Assembly: GCF_007954585.1 (NCBI RefSeq)
Contig: NZ_CP042382.1
Coordinates: 868,001 to 932,000, forward strand
DNA from: Pistricoccus aurantiacus
Lineage (GTDB): Bacteria; Pseudomonadota; Gammaproteobacteria; Pseudomonadales; Halomonadaceae
Direction of reading: 5' to 3'
Length of the DNA stretch: 64,000 nt
Part shown: positions 39,384 to 49,208 of the stretch, piece after piece
Layout: each line of letters starts with the position of its first letter
Position numbering within the stretch: position 1 is the first letter of the stretch
Notes under the pieces: generated by a model
Database searches by the model: none
Seen by the model: only the letters and a program-made list of their open reading frames with translations
What the model was told of the DNA's origin: nothing
Made by a program: the position numbers and the translations under genes

Positions 39384-40453
39384 GGTATGTCCCTCTCGTT
39401 CAGCAGCGATTTCCACCAGGCGGCGATATCCGCAGCGGCGCGGGTCAGATCAATTTTTTGCATGTCCGTGGCGCTACCTGGATCGGGACTGAAGGCCAGG
39501 CGATGCTCGGCGCGGTTGCAGGTTTCCCAGCGCAGCGGCGTCGCCGAGCGCTTGGCAGGGTAGAAGCCCACCGTGGGCAGATCCAGGCAGCCGGCGATAT
39601 GCAGCGGCCCGGTGGAGCCGGCGATAAACAGGTCCGCCGCCGCCAGGGTCAGGGCGAAGGTCTCAAGGTTTGGACGCGGCGGAACTCGGTGAGCGTCGAG
39701 TCCGGCGTCGCGCAGGATTTGAGCCAGGTGATCGGCGTTGTCTTCTTCACCGGGGCCGGCGGTCAACAGCCAGATCGGACGTATCTCGGCAAGCCGTGCC
39801 GCCAGGTTGCCAGCCAGTTCCGCGTAGCGTTCCCGGGAAAGATTGACCGCGGAACCGCCGCTGCCGGCGTGCAGAAAGATCCAGCAACGCTCGCTATCGA
39901 TGCCCAGTTCCTCCTTGATCCGCTGTCGCTGGGTCTGCCGGGTTTCCGGCGGCAGCGGCCAGTAGGGAGGTGCGAGGCTTTTCGGCGGTGTCTGACCGAG
40001 CTCTTTCAACAGTGCTTCCGCCAACTCAAGGTTGTAGCGATATTCCGGCTTGCGGGAGTGAGAGCGACGCTGGACGACACGCCGGTTGTAGAAGATCTGT
40101 GCCCACTTGGTGGCCGGGGCCAGCCGCAGCGGAATGCGCGCCCGAACCCCCAACCAGCCGATACGAGGGGTAGAGAACAGGGTCAGCAGGGCGTCGCACT
40201 CCTTGGCGCGTAGCTCCTTGAGCAGGCGACGCTGAGCGTCACGCTTGCCTGCATCGCCAGGATCGAGGATGACTTCGTCCACCCAAGGGCAGGCTCGGGC
40301 CAGGGGCGCGGTATAGCTCGGCACCAGTACGCTGACATGATTGTCCGGTCGGGCAAGCTTCAGGCAGGCCAGCGTCGGCCAGGCCAGCATGAAGTCCCCC
40401 AGCTTGTCGTTGCGCACTACCAGAATACGGCGAGAAGTCGTAGCTGCAGTCAC
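39380..40453 (-). CDS. GT9 family glycosyltransferase (LPS heptosyltransferase-like)
   Basis: 357 residues. ILVVRNDKLGDFMLAWPTLA (10-29) is the GT9 acceptor loop with the catalytic aspartate; FLHAGSGGSAVN and FIAGSTGPLHIAGCLDLPTV bind the nucleotide-sugar. It differs from the WaaF and WaaC-like proteins in the window, so it may add a third heptose (WaaQ-type) or another residue. It overlaps the downstream GT2 by 4 bp and follows the GT4 gene with one base between. Confidence 0.88.
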   Translation of the reverse strand: MTAATTSRRILVVRNDKLGDFMLAWPTLACLKLARPDNHVSVLVPSYTAPLARACPWVDEVILDPGDAGKRDAQRRLLKELRAKECDALLTLFSTPRIGWLGVRARIPLRLAPATKWAQIFYNRRVVQRRSHSRKPEYRYNLELAEALLKELGQTPPKSLAPPYWPLPPETRQTQRQRIKEELGIDSERCWIFLHAGSGGSAVNLSRERYAELAGNLAARLAEIRPIWLLTAGPGEEDNADHLAQILRDAGLDAHRVPPRPNLETFALTLAAADLFIAGSTGPLHIAGCLDLPTVGFYPAKRSATPLRWETCNRAEHRLAFSPDPGSATDMQKIDLTRAAADIAAWWKSLLNERDIP

Positions 40454-40454
40454 G

Positions 40455-41516
40455 TCAAAGCGCCTCGAACTGGGGTAGCACCGTTTCCTTGAGGAAAGGG
40501 CGATAGTGGACCTCCTTCACTCGTACAGGATGAGCGTCCATGCGCTTTATGGCGTTTGCCAGGGCGGCTTCGTCTTCCAGCGGCACGAGAAAATCCGCCA
40601 GGCTGCCGGTGAGTATTTCTCGTGGACCGGAAGGGCAGTCGACGCTGACCACCGGGGTTTCCAGCATCAGGGATTCGATCAGCACCCGTGGCAGGCCTTC
40701 CGCGTCCGAGGTGAGAATCAAGGCCTTGGCACTTGCGATAAACGGGTAGGGATTGGTCTGGTAGCCGCCCAGGATCACAAGGTCCTGAAGTTCCAGTTCC
40801 TTGATCATGGCACGGATACGCGGCGCCGATTCGCCCTTACCGAGCAATACCAATGGGGTCGTCACGCCGCTTTCCCGGTAGGCGCGCAGCAGACGATCGT
40901 GGCGCTTGCGCGGCTCGAAGCTGCCCACATGGAGCAGATAGTCGCCGCCTGGCACAGCCAGTGGTTTCTTGGCCAGTTCAAGAAAAGGCGCGCGTTCATA
41001 AGGATTGTAGATCGCCTGGATCGACGCCGGCTCGAGGCCTACCACCTCGAGCAGATTGTCCTTGACCCCTTGGGATACCGCGATCACCCGGCGACCGTCG
41101 TAGAAGCGCTTCGCCTTGGCGAAGGCCTTGGCACGCTTCTCGAGATCCGTGAACTTGGCGGAGATATCGCTCTTGATCCAGAAATACAGCCCCGAATGGC
41201 GGATATGCCGGGTGATCTTGTCCGCGGAGCAGGACAGCACCACGTCCGGAGCGAAGGTCTCGAGTTCCTTGGCGATGCGCTTGGCCTGCCATTTCTCGAT
41301 CAACACGTTGTTGAAGGCCCGAGTCAGGCGATTGTGGATAGCAAGATTCTGGATATCCAGGCCTTCGGGAATCTCGTGCTCGACGAAATCCCGCAGCAAA
41401 ATGACTCGCACCGGATTGCCCCGCTGGCGCAGGGCATCCGCGGTATACAGCAGCGAGCGTTCCGCGCCGCCGCCGTAAAGGTCCTTGATCACGAAGACAA
41501 AGCGTTTAGCGGGCAT
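40455..41516 (-). CDS. GT4 family glycosyltransferase
   Basis: 353 residues in the GT-B fold. VFVIKDLYGGGAERSLLYTA (7-26) opens the acceptor domain; LHVGSFEPRKRHDRLLRAY starts the donor domain and LILTSDAEGLPRVLIESLML holds the EX7E-type donor-binding glutamates. It probably adds a hexose or hexosamine to the lipopolysaccharide core. It overlaps the upstream kinase gene by 11 bp. Confidence 0.87.
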   Translation of the reverse strand: MPAKRFVFVIKDLYGGGAERSLLYTADALRQRGNPVRVILLRDFVEHEIPEGLDIQNLAIHNRLTRAFNNVLIEKWQAKRIAKELETFAPDVVLSCSADKITRHIRHSGLYFWIKSDISAKFTDLEKRAKAFAKAKRFYDGRRVIAVSQGVKDNLLEVVGLEPASIQAIYNPYERAPFLELAKKPLAVPGGDYLLHVGSFEPRKRHDRLLRAYRESGVTTPLVLLGKGESAPRIRAMIKELELQDLVILGGYQTNPYPFIASAKALILTSDAEGLPRVLIESLMLETPVVSVDCPSGPREILTGSLADFLVPLEDEAALANAIKRMDAHPVRVKEVHYRPFLKETVLPQFEAL

Positions 41517-42261
41517 GGGGCTCCTCTCGCTTTTGGGAAGCGGGATGGTCGAAGTAATGGCGCTCGAGATAATCCAGGGCCAGATCGCGATAGGCGGTAC
41601 CTTGTAGCTTGCGGACGCTCAGCATGCGCACGAGACTTTGGCGGCGCTTGTTCGGGCGTTTCGGCAGGCGGCGAACGTGGGTATCGATCCAGACGAACTT
41701 TCCTTGGGCATCCACCAGAAAGTTGCCGTAGTGAAGGTCCCGATGATAATAGCCGTGATTCGCGAGCCGGATCACTTCCCGGCAGAGCTGTTTCACGAAA
41801 TCTCGGCGTCCGGCTTCCTCCAGCGCCTTGAAATGGGTCTCGCCGGATTGCGCCTCCGGCAGATAGGCCATGGCATACACCGATCCCAGGGGGTTGAAAG
41901 GATTCAAGGCAATGCCCACGCCCCGACACTCCACCGCGCCAAGCCCGGCCCGGCGCAGGATACGGTTGCTGCGCCATTCCTTGATGGCGTCGCCGCCGGC
42001 CAGCAGGCGTTTTTCCAGTAAGTCCTGAGCCAGCCATTTGAGCGGCTGCCGATGCCAGGCGTATTTATCCCTGGCGAACTTGAACAGGGTCTGCGAGGCC
42101 GGCTCCAGATAGAAATGGCTGCTGCCGATACGCTCCAGACGCTGCATGGCCGCGTCGGCTTCCAGGCGGATGGTGTGGCGGGAAAAAAAACGCGAGCGCA
42201 GCAGATACCAGCGGGACCGCTGGGACAGCTGGAGACGATGGAAGGGAAAGCGGGTTGGCAT
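41506..42261 (-). CDS. Lipopolysaccharide core kinase of the Kdo/WaaP family
   Basis: 251 residues from MPTRFPFHRLQ; longer upstream frames lack family features. The protein-kinase-like catalytic loop is YYHRDLHYGNFLVD (near 172-185) and the metal aspartate lies in KFVWIDTHVRRLP. These are hallmarks of the WaaP/Kdo-kinase family, cytoplasmic kinases that phosphorylate inner-core sugars. It is first gene of a five-gene minus-strand operon (kinase, GT4, GT9, GT2, OpgB-like) and diverges from the GT4 at 42368 across a 106-bp promoter gap. Confidence 0.87.
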   Translation of the reverse strand: MPTRFPFHRLQLSQRSRWYLLRSRFFSRHTIRLEADAAMQRLERIGSSHFYLEPASQTLFKFARDKYAWHRQPLKWLAQDLLEKRLLAGGDAIKEWRSNRILRRAGLGAVECRGVGIALNPFNPLGSVYAMAYLPEAQSGETHFKALEEAGRRDFVKQLCREVIRLANHGYYHRDLHYGNFLVDAQGKFVWIDTHVRRLPKRPNKRRQSLVRMLSVRKLQGTAYRDLALDYLERHYFDHPASQKREEPHAR

Positions 42262-42367
42262 GGGATCTCGAAGTAAAGCGAACCGGAGCCTAAGGCACGA
42301 GTTTTGTAAAGGAGGCATGCTAGCATAGGGCCGGTTTTCTGTCCCCGAGACCCGGGAGTCTCTCTTG

Positions 42368-43546
42368 ATGTCGAATGCTGCCTTGCCCACTCGGCCCATT
42401 TCACCGCAAGTCCTGCATATCTGCCTGTCCGAAGGCTGGGGCGGGCTCGAGATGTACCCGGCGCGTATCGCTCCGGAACTGGCGCGACAAGGCTGGCGGG
42501 TCCACGGCCTGGCGGTGGCGGGCTCACCTGTGGCGCAGAGCTTTCGCGAGGCAGGCATCGAGCCGCTGACGGTGAGCTCTCGCGGCCGGGCGCTGCTCCA
42601 GGTCTGGCGCATCTGGCGCTATCTACGTGAACAGGATATTCGTGTGGTGCACTGCCATAAATCCAGCGACCTGCGCCTGGGGGCGCTGCTCAAAACCCTT
42701 TGGCCGACGCTTCGTCTGTTCTTCACCGACCATATGGGTGTCACCCGGCCCAAGAAAGGGCTTTATCACCGCTGGGCCTACGGCAAGCTGACCCGGCTCT
42801 TCTCGATCAGCGAGGCAACCCGGCAGCGCAATCTCAAGGCCTTCGCTCTGCCTGAGTCCAGGATTCACCGGCTCTATTTGGGCATCGATCCAACCCACTA
42901 CGATGTATGTCTGGACGCTATTCAGCAGGAAAAATTGCGCGAAGCGTTGGGTATTCCACGAGACACTGTAATGATCGGGCTGCCGGGTCGGATTACCCCG
43001 GGCAAGGGCCAGCGGGTATTTCTCGAGGCGTTGGCGCAGCTGCGCGATCAGGCACCGCAGCTTGTCTTTCATGGCCTGCTGATCGGGGGGCTGAAGGCGG
43101 AGCAGGGCGCCAACGAGCCCTTCGTGACTGAGCTCGAGTCCTTGATAACAAACCTTGGACTTGAAGAGCGAGTGAGTTTTACCGGCTTTCGCACCGACCT
43201 GCCGCGACTGCTGGCGCTGTTGGATATCGTCTGTGTGCCGTCTCGCAACGAAGCCTTCGGACTGACGGTGCTGGAGGCCATGGCCGCGGGCAAGGCAATC
43301 GTCGGCGCGGACAGCGGGGCGATTCCCGAACTGCTCGGCGACGACCATGGGCGCCTGGCGAATCCGCAGGAACCCCAGGCCTGGGCTAGTGCCATGCGCG
43401 AACTGGCCCAGGACACCGCGCTGCGGGAGCGGCTCGGCAAGCGTGCCCGACAGCGCGCGCTGCGCGACTTCAGCCTGAGAGAACATGTGCGTCGTCTGAC
43501 CGCCTGTTACGTCGAAGCGACTCGCCCCGATGGCCCAGGAGACTGA
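42368..43546 (+). CDS. GT4 family glycosyltransferase
   Basis: 392 residues. LHICLSEGWGGLEMYPARIA (near 16-35) opens the acceptor domain, IGLPGRITPGKGQRVFLEAL starts the donor domain and VPSRNEAFGLTVLEAMAAGK carries the conserved EX7E donor site. GGGAG lies upstream. It is the first of two tandem GT4 genes on the plus strand. Sugar specificity is unknown; a role in the outer core or O-chain is inferred from neighbours. Confidence 0.88.
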   Translation: MSNAALPTRPISPQVLHICLSEGWGGLEMYPARIAPELARQGWRVHGLAVAGSPVAQSFREAGIEPLTVSSRGRALLQVWRIWRYLREQDIRVVHCHKSSDLRLGALLKTLWPTLRLFFTDHMGVTRPKKGLYHRWAYGKLTRLFSISEATRQRNLKAFALPESRIHRLYLGIDPTHYDVCLDAIQQEKLREALGIPRDTVMIGLPGRITPGKGQRVFLEALAQLRDQAPQLVFHGLLIGGLKAEQGANEPFVTELESLITNLGLEERVSFTGFRTDLPRLLALLDIVCVPSRNEAFGLTVLEAMAAGKAIVGADSGAIPELLGDDHGRLANPQEPQAWASAMRELAQDTALRERLGKRARQRALRDFSLREHVRRLTACYVEATRPDGPGD

Positions 43547-43547
43547 T

Positions 43548-44705
43548 TTGCGCACCCTGGTCGTTGTACGCACCCTCAAGATGGGGGGAATGGAGCGTGT
43601 CGCAGTCAACCTGGCGGATGCTTTCGCCGAGGCCGGCCATGAAAGTCATCTCCTTTTTTTCCGCAAGGAGAAACAGGCCCTGGCCCCGGAGCATCCAGAG
43701 GTGAAGGTGCACCATTTCCCCTTGCATTGGGCGCAGCGACTGAGCGGCATCGGGTTGTTTCTGGAGGCGCTGTCGCGCTGGTTGCTGAATCCGTTGATTC
43801 GCCGCTCGCACTTCGTCTGGACCGGTGGTCTGGGAGGTCTGTTGCTACGCCGTTGGCTGAACCGTTTCGAGCGCCGTCACGGTCGTCTTGATCGTATCGT
43901 CTTTCGTGGCATCGGCACCTTCGAGCAGGTCTGGAGTTTCCGCGACGACCGCGCCTATTTTGTACTGGAAAACATCCTGCGCCCTCGTGGCAGCGGCTGG
44001 AAGCGGCGCCTGTACGCCCGCTGTCTGTTTCAGGGAAAGCACCTGGTAGCCGTCTCCCAAGGGGTGGCGGACACCGCCGAGCAGGCGCGACGATCCTGGC
44101 AATTCCAGCCGGCCTCGCTGTCGGTGATCGTCAACCCCTGCCCGCTGAAGAGTATCCGTCAGCGTAGCCTGAGCCAGGAGCCGGACCTGCCGAACGAGCC
44201 TTATATCGTCAATGTCGCGCGGCTGGTACCGGCCAAGGATCATGCCTTGCTGCTTCGTGCCTACGCACGGGCCCAGCCGCGAGAGGCCCTGGTCATCGTC
44301 GGCGACGGCGGCCAGCGCCGCTCTCTCGAAGCGCTGGCGAGGGAGCTGGGAATCGCCGAACGGGTGTATTTCGTCGGTCATCGCGACAATCCCTATCCCT
44401 GGATGCGCGCCGCTCGACTGTTCGTCCTGAGTTCACGTTTCGAAGGGCTGGGTATCGTGCTGCTCGAGGCGCTGGCCTGCGGTACGCCGGTACTTTCCGT
44501 CGATAGTGTCGGCGGCATTCGCGAAGTGCTCAAGGGCCCACTCGAGCGTTGTATCGTGGCCCGGGACGAGGCTTCCCTGGCCGAAGGCATCACTCACGCC
44601 TTAGCGTCGGCACCGTTTGATATCGATGATGCCTGGCTGCAGGATTTCCAGCCCGCGCGGGTGGTCGAACGTTTTCTTCAGCCGCCTGCGCCACCTCGAG
44701 CGTAG
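43548..44705 (+). CDS. GT4 family glycosyltransferase
   Basis: About 385 residues from TTG at 43548 with AGGAG six bases upstream, two bases after the preceding stop; ATG at 43530 inside the upstream gene is an alternative. VVVRTLKMGGMERVAVNLAD, NVARLVPAKDHALLLRAYAR and VLSSRFEGLGIVLLEALACG define the GT-B/GT4 fold. It resembles enzymes of capsule and core synthesis. Its 3' end overlaps the convergent kdkA by 28 bp. Confidence 0.88.
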   Translation: MRTLVVVRTLKMGGMERVAVNLADAFAEAGHESHLLFFRKEKQALAPEHPEVKVHHFPLHWAQRLSGIGLFLEALSRWLLNPLIRRSHFVWTGGLGGLLLRRWLNRFERRHGRLDRIVFRGIGTFEQVWSFRDDRAYFVLENILRPRGSGWKRRLYARCLFQGKHLVAVSQGVADTAEQARRSWQFQPASLSVIVNPCPLKSIRQRSLSQEPDLPNEPYIVNVARLVPAKDHALLLRAYARAQPREALVIVGDGGQRRSLEALARELGIAERVYFVGHRDNPYPWMRAARLFVLSSRFEGLGIVLLEALACGTPVLSVDSVGGIREVLKGPLERCIVARDEASLAEGITHALASAPFDIDDAWLQDFQPARVVERFLQPPAPPRA

Positions 44706-45442
44706 CCGGCGCGGATCGCATCGATGGCTCCTGGACTATCGAACTTGGCCAGAGAGCGTGCGAGGCGCTGGAGATTGGCTTCCCGCCAAGCGCCGGGGGA
44801 ACGCAGCCGGCAGCGGTCCAGATCGATCAACCAAGGGCGGTCGTCTTTATCCAGCAGGATATTGCGGGCGTTGAGGTCCACGTGATCGAGCCCTGCGGCG
44901 TGAAAGCGCTGGATCATTTCGCCGACCTTTTCCAACAGATTCTCATCCGCTTGATCGAGGCGGGACGCCAGGGCCGTAGCGCCGGCCAGGCGTTCGGTAA
45001 TCAATGCCGCCCGATAGGTCAGGCCGTGATGCCAGAGGCAGGCGGCGATCGGCCGAGGCACCGGCAGATCTTGTTCAAATAAAGTGGCGGTCAGGCGCAG
45101 CTCGCGAAAAGCCCGACTGCGTTCCAGGCCGGTCCATAGATAGTCTGCTTCGCTCAGCCGAGCGATCATGCCGCCGCGTCGATAGGGGCGCAGCACCCAC
45201 TGCCGGCTTCCCACCTGGATAAACAGGCTGGCACCGCGGCCCGGGGCCTCGCCGATCACCGCGCCGCGCGCCCGCCAGAAGTCCGGCGTGAACCAGCTCG
45301 GGGCAGGCCTGTCCAGAGCGATAAGAGCACCGTTGTTGACGTCATCTATACTATTGGCATCATTCGATAAAGCGCCGTCACATAACGCATCCGCATCATA
45401 TAGAATAAACGCCTTCTCCACCTGACATGTTGCCAACTGCAT
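44678..45442 (-). CDS. kdkA: 3-deoxy-D-manno-octulosonic acid kinase KdkA
   Basis: 254 residues from ATG at 45442. FILYDADAL near the start, then FWRARGAVIGEAPGRGASLF, VLRPYRRGGMIARLSEADYL, the catalytic loop HVDLNARNILLDKDD and WLIDLDRCRLRSPG match the Haemophilus-type KdkA. It phosphorylates Kdo on lipid A precursors, as in organisms with a single phosphorylated Kdo. No internal ATG, GTG or TTG would preserve the domain, so the start is firm. Its ATG shares two bases with the ATG of the divergent GT9 gene. Confidence 0.9.
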   Translation of the reverse strand: MQLATCQVEKAFILYDADALCDGALSNDANSIDDVNNGALIALDRPAPSWFTPDFWRARGAVIGEAPGRGASLFIQVGSRQWVLRPYRRGGMIARLSEADYLWTGLERSRAFRELRLTATLFEQDLPVPRPIAACLWHHGLTYRAALITERLAGATALASRLDQADENLLEKVGEMIQRFHAAGLDHVDLNARNILLDKDDRPWLIDLDRCRLRSPGAWREANLQRLARSLAKFDSPGAIDAIRAGYARGGAGG

Positions 45443-46514
45443 GAAGCATCCTCTGCCGGCTTCTCCCGAGCATCTCTGCGTACTCAGGCTTTCCGCGTTG
45501 GGAGATGTGTGCAATCTGGTGCCCACGGTCCGCGCCCTGCAGCGCCAGTGGCCCCAGGCGCGCATCACCTGGATCATCGGCAAGGCGGAGCACAGTCTAC
45601 TGGCGGGGCTTTCCGGGGTCGAGTTCGTCGTCTACGACAAGGCCACCAGGCTTGCGGGCATGCGCGAGATTTGGCGTCGGCTCGACGACACCCGCTTCGA
45701 CGCGCTGCTGCACATGCAGCAATCGATCCGGGCGAGCATCCTCTCCCTGGGACTCAAGTCTCGAGTGCGCATCGGCTACGACAAGGAGCGCGCCAAGGAC
45801 TGGCAGCACCTATTCACCCAGCGTCGGCTCCCGCCGCATCCTCGGGCCCATGTGCTGGAATCCTTCATGGATTTCGCTCGGCTGCTCGGGGTCGAGGATA
45901 CGACGCCGGAATGGAACCTGCCGATTCCCGATGGTGCCTACCAGGAAGCCCGGCGGCTGAGCGGCGACGCCCCCTATCTGCTGATGAGTCCCTGCGCCAA
46001 TCCCCGGCTGCGCAACTTCCGCAACTGGTCCGCGGAAGGCTACGCGGCGGTCATCGAGCACGCCTGGCGACAGCATGGCCTGGCGACGGTGCTTAGCGGC
46101 GGCGCCAGCACCCAGGAGCGGGAGATGGGCGCTCGGCTGCGTAATCTGTGCGCGGAAGGCGCGGTGATCGATACCATCGGAGCCACTTCTCTCAAAGGGT
46201 TGCTGGCGCTGATCGACCGGGCCCGCGGGGTGATCGCGCCGGACTCCGGGCCGGTGCACATGGCCAATGCCCTGAACACCCCGACCATCGGTCTCTACGC
46301 CACCACCAACCCGCAGCGGGCCGCTCCCTATCGGTTTCAGGATCGGGTGGTCAATCGCTATCCGGACGCGGTGCGTGCCTATCTGCACAAGGAGCCGGAG
46401 GAGATTCCCTGGGGCCAGCGGGTACGCCATCCGGATGCCATGTCTCTCATACGTGTCGAGGACGTGATCGAACGCCTTGATGCCTTGCTAGCGGAGCCCC
46501 CCAATGAAGCTTGA
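45441..46514 (+). CDS. GT9 LPS heptosyltransferase (WaaC-like position)
   Basis: 357 residues. [20 protein letters not shown] (12-31) holds the catalytic aspartate; [20 protein letters not shown] and [20 protein letters not shown] are donor-site motifs. Next to hldE, waaA and kdkA it is a candidate for heptosyltransferase I, though the [14 protein letters not shown] wording differs from E. coli WaaC. It has no obvious ribosome-binding site, and its promoter must lie inside kdkA. hldE overlaps its 3' end by 11 bp. Confidence 0.88.
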   Translation: MKHPLPASPEHLCVLRLSALGDVCNLVPTVRALQRQWPQARITWIIGKAEHSLLAGLSGVEFVVYDKATRLAGMREIWRRLDDTRFDALLHMQQSIRASILSLGLKSRVRIGYDKERAKDWQHLFTQRRLPPHPRAHVLESFMDFARLLGVEDTTPEWNLPIPDGAYQEARRLSGDAPYLLMSPCANPRLRNFRNWSAEGYAAVIEHAWRQHGLATVLSGGASTQEREMGARLRNLCAEGAVIDTIGATSLKGLLALIDRARGVIAPDSGPVHMANALNTPTIGLYATTNPQRAAPYRFQDRVVNRYPDAVRAYLHKEPEEIPWGQRVRHPDAMSLIRVEDVIERLDALLAEPPNEA

Positions 46515-47934
46515 TCTGACCGCCCTGGAACAGGCCCGCCTGCTGGTGGTGGGCGACGTGATGCTCGACCGCTATTGGCACGGCGGCACCTCGCGGATTT
46601 CCCCGGAAGCGCCGGTGCCGGTGGTCAAGGTCGGCGAGGCGGAGGATCGCCCCGGCGGCGCCGCCAACGTGGCGCTCAATATTGCATCGCTTGGCGCCAA
46701 GGCCGCTCTGGCAGGGCTGGTGGGAGAAGACGCCAATGCCACCCTGCTGACCAGTCGCCTGGAAGACGCGGGGGTCGATACTCATTTCCAGCGCAGCCGG
46801 CAGATACCGACCATCACCAAGCTGCGGGTGATGAGCCGCAACCAGCAGCTGATTCGCCTCGACTTCGAGGAAAGTCTCGCGGAAGTGGATACCAGTGAGC
46901 TTCGCGAACGGGTAGTGGCTGCCCTGGACGGCGTCGATCTGGTGATCCTCTCCGACTACGGCAAGGGCACGCTGAATCAGGTGGAGGCGCTGATTCGCCG
47001 GATACGCGCCACCGGCAAGCGCGTGCTGGTGGATCCCAAGGGCAACGATTTCACTCGCTATTGCGGCGCCAGCGTGATTACTCCCAACCTGGGTGAGTTC
47101 GAGGCGGTGGTGGGCCACTGTCGCGACGATGAAGAGCTGGCCCGCAGGGGCGAGACTCTGTGTCGGGATCTCGAACTGGAAGCCATCCTGATTACCCGCA
47201 GCGAAAAGGGCATGACGCTTATTCGCGTGGATCATCCGCCGCTGCATCTGCCCACTCAAGCCCAGGAAGTCTATGACGTGACCGGCGCCGGCGACACGGT
47301 AATCGGCGTACTGGGGCTGGCCCTGGCGGCGGGCCACGGCTTTCCGGAGGCCATGACCCTGGCCAACCTGGCGGCGGGACTGGTGGTAGCCAAGCCGGGC
47401 ACCGCGACCCTTTCCATCGCCGAGCTGTATACCGCCCTGCGCGGCGGCAAGCTTGCGGAATTTGGCGTTATCGAGGAAGCCGCCCTGGTGCAGGCGGTGC
47501 GCGCCGCTCAGGCTCGGGGCGAGCGGGTGGTGATGACTAACGGCTGCTTCGATATCCTCCACGCCGGCCACGTGGCCTACTTGGAACAGGCCCGGCGTCT
47601 CGGCGATCGGCTGATCGTGGCGGTCAACGACGATGCCTCCATCGCCCGGCTCAAAGGCCCCAAGCGGCCGATCAATCCCTTGCTGCGGCGCATGCAGGTG
47701 CTCTCCGGCCTGGGGGCGGTGGACTGGGTGGTGCCTTTCGGCGAGGACACCCCCAAACGTCTGATCGAGGCGGTGCTGCCGGACGTGCTGGTCAAGGGCG
47801 GCGACTATCGCCCTGAAGATATCGCCGGCGGCGAGGCGGTGATCGAGAATGGCGGCGACGTGCGGGTGCTGGGCTTCGAGGACGGGGTTTCCACTACCTC
47901 GATGATCTCGACGATTCTCGACCGGGAACGCTGA
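46504..47934 (+). CDS. hldE: Bifunctional heptose 7-phosphate kinase/heptose 1-phosphate adenylyltransferase HldE
   Basis: 476 residues. Kinase domain (about 1-320) of the ribokinase type with [19 protein letters not shown] and the anion hole [13 protein letters not shown]; adenylyltransferase domain (about 340-476) with [19 protein letters not shown] (HxGH-type) and [17 protein letters not shown]. It makes heptose-1,7-bisphosphate and later ADP-heptose, flanking GmhB in the pathway. Overlaps the upstream GT9 by 11 bp and waaA by one base. Confidence 0.96.
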   Translation: MKLDLTALEQARLLVVGDVMLDRYWHGGTSRISPEAPVPVVKVGEAEDRPGGAANVALNIASLGAKAALAGLVGEDANATLLTSRLEDAGVDTHFQRSRQIPTITKLRVMSRNQQLIRLDFEESLAEVDTSELRERVVAALDGVDLVILSDYGKGTLNQVEALIRRIRATGKRVLVDPKGNDFTRYCGASVITPNLGEFEAVVGHCRDDEELARRGETLCRDLELEAILITRSEKGMTLIRVDHPPLHLPTQAQEVYDVTGAGDTVIGVLGLALAAGHGFPEAMTLANLAAGLVVAKPGTATLSIAELYTALRGGKLAEFGVIEEAALVQAVRAAQARGERVVMTNGCFDILHAGHVAYLEQARRLGDRLIVAVNDDASIARLKGPKRPINPLLRRMQVLSGLGAVDWVVPFGEDTPKRLIEAVLPDVLVKGGDYRPEDIAGGEAVIENGGDVRVLGFEDGVSTTSMISTILDRER

Positions 47935-49208
47935 TGGGTCTCGGCGCTCCGGGTGCACTCTACCGTGCGGCCCTGTATGTTATGTCGCCGCTGATCTGGA
48001 AGCGGGTCTGGCGGGAACAGCTTCCCGGACGATCTCGGGGCGAACGGCTGGGTTATATTCCTCGCGCCGAATCGCCATTGATCTGGCTGCACTGCGCCTC
48101 CGTCGGCGAGGTGCAGGCGGCACGACCGCTGATCGAGGCATTGCTCGACGCCTACCCGGATCATCGTTTGACCGTTACCACCATGACCGCCACCGGCGCG
48201 GGGCGTGTCGGGGCGCTGGCCGGGCAGTCGCCCCGGCTGACGCATCATTTCCTGCCGCTGGATTTTCCCGGCGCCGCGAAACGCTTCCTCACACGGCTCG
48301 ATCCGCAATCGGCGATCTTCTTCGAGACGGAGCTCTGGCCCAACCTGCTTACCGCCTGCGCGGCACGCCGGATTCCCGTTGCGGTGGTCAACGCGCGACT
48401 CTCCGCCAAGGCATACGAGCGCTACCGCAGAATTCGCCCGCTGATGCGCCGGACCTTGGCTCAAGTGGACTGGCTGGCGGCGAAATCCCCGGAGGATCTC
48501 ACGCGATTTCAAGGGCTCGGCATGCCCGAGGAGCGAGCGACGGTGGTGGGGTCGCTGAAATACGACCTGAACCCGTCCCAGGAAGAGCATCGCCAGGGCC
48601 GGCAGCTGCGCCAACGTCTGGGCGAGCGCCCGGTATGGGTCGCCGGCTCCACCCACCAAGGCGAGGACGAATTGCTGCTAGACGCCCAGCGACGATTGCT
48701 CGAACGTCACCCCCAGGCGCTGCTGATTCTAGTGCCGCGCCATCCTCAGCGTTTCGCGCCAGTGGCGGAACTGTGCCGGGAGCAGCGCATGAATGTGGTG
48801 CTGCGCTCCAGCGGCCAGGTGCCGGAAGCCGCTACTCAGGTATATCTGGGGGATACCATGGGCGAGCTGCTGCGACTCTACGCGGCCGCGGATATCGCCT
48901 TCGTCGGCGGCAGCCTGGTGCCCATCGGCGGCCACAACCTGCTCGAACCCGCTGCCATGGGGGTGCCGGTGATCAGCGGGCCGCACCTGGACAACTTCAG
49001 CGATATCGCCGCGACCCTGCGCGACGCCAACGCTCTGGTGGAAGTCCCGGACGTTAATGCCTTGGCGACGACCCTGCAACAGCTGTTCGATAATGAGCCC
49101 GAACGCAAGCGGCTGAGTCTGGCGGCGCAGGGTGTGGTTGAGCGAGAACGCGGCGCCTTGGGGAGAATCATGTTCGGGCTTGAGAGGCTGCTGTCACATA
49201 AGTGTTAG
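47934..49208 (+). CDS. waaA: 3-deoxy-D-manno-octulosonic acid transferase WaaA (KdtA)
   Basis: 424 residues, GT30. A short N-terminal membrane segment is followed by LHCASVGEVQAARPLIEALL with the catalytic glutamate, IFFETELWPNLLTACAARR, VAGSTHQGEDELLLDA and VPIGGHNLLEPAAMGVPVI. WaaA transfers Kdo from CMP-Kdo to lipid IVA. Presence of kdkA suggests a monofunctional enzyme with Kdo-4-phosphate, as in Haemophilus (inference). The ATG overlaps the hldE stop by one base. Confidence 0.95.
   Translation: MGLGAPGALYRAALYVMSPLIWKRVWREQLPGRSRGERLGYIPRAESPLIWLHCASVGEVQAARPLIEALLDAYPDHRLTVTTMTATGAGRVGALAGQSPRLTHHFLPLDFPGAAKRFLTRLDPQSAIFFETELWPNLLTACAARRIPVAVVNARLSAKAYERYRRIRPLMRRTLAQVDWLAAKSPEDLTRFQGLGMPEERATVVGSLKYDLNPSQEEHRQGRQLRQRLGERPVWVAGSTHQGEDELLLDAQRRLLERHPQALLILVPRHPQRFAPVAELCREQRMNVVLRSSGQVPEAATQVYLGDTMGELLRLYAAADIAFVGGSLVPIGGHNLLEPAAMGVPVISGPHLDNFSDIAATLRDANALVEVPDVNALATTLQQLFDNEPERKRLSLAAQGVVERERGALGRIMFGLERLLSHKC

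Noticed and set aside
40506-41831. 441-codon plus-strand open frame antisense to GT4 and kinase genes
   Set aside because: No family signature; both minus-strand genes have clear motifs.
46447-47958. 503-codon minus-strand open frame antisense to hldE
   Set aside because: HldE is unmistakable on the plus strand; the antisense frame is a compositional artefact.
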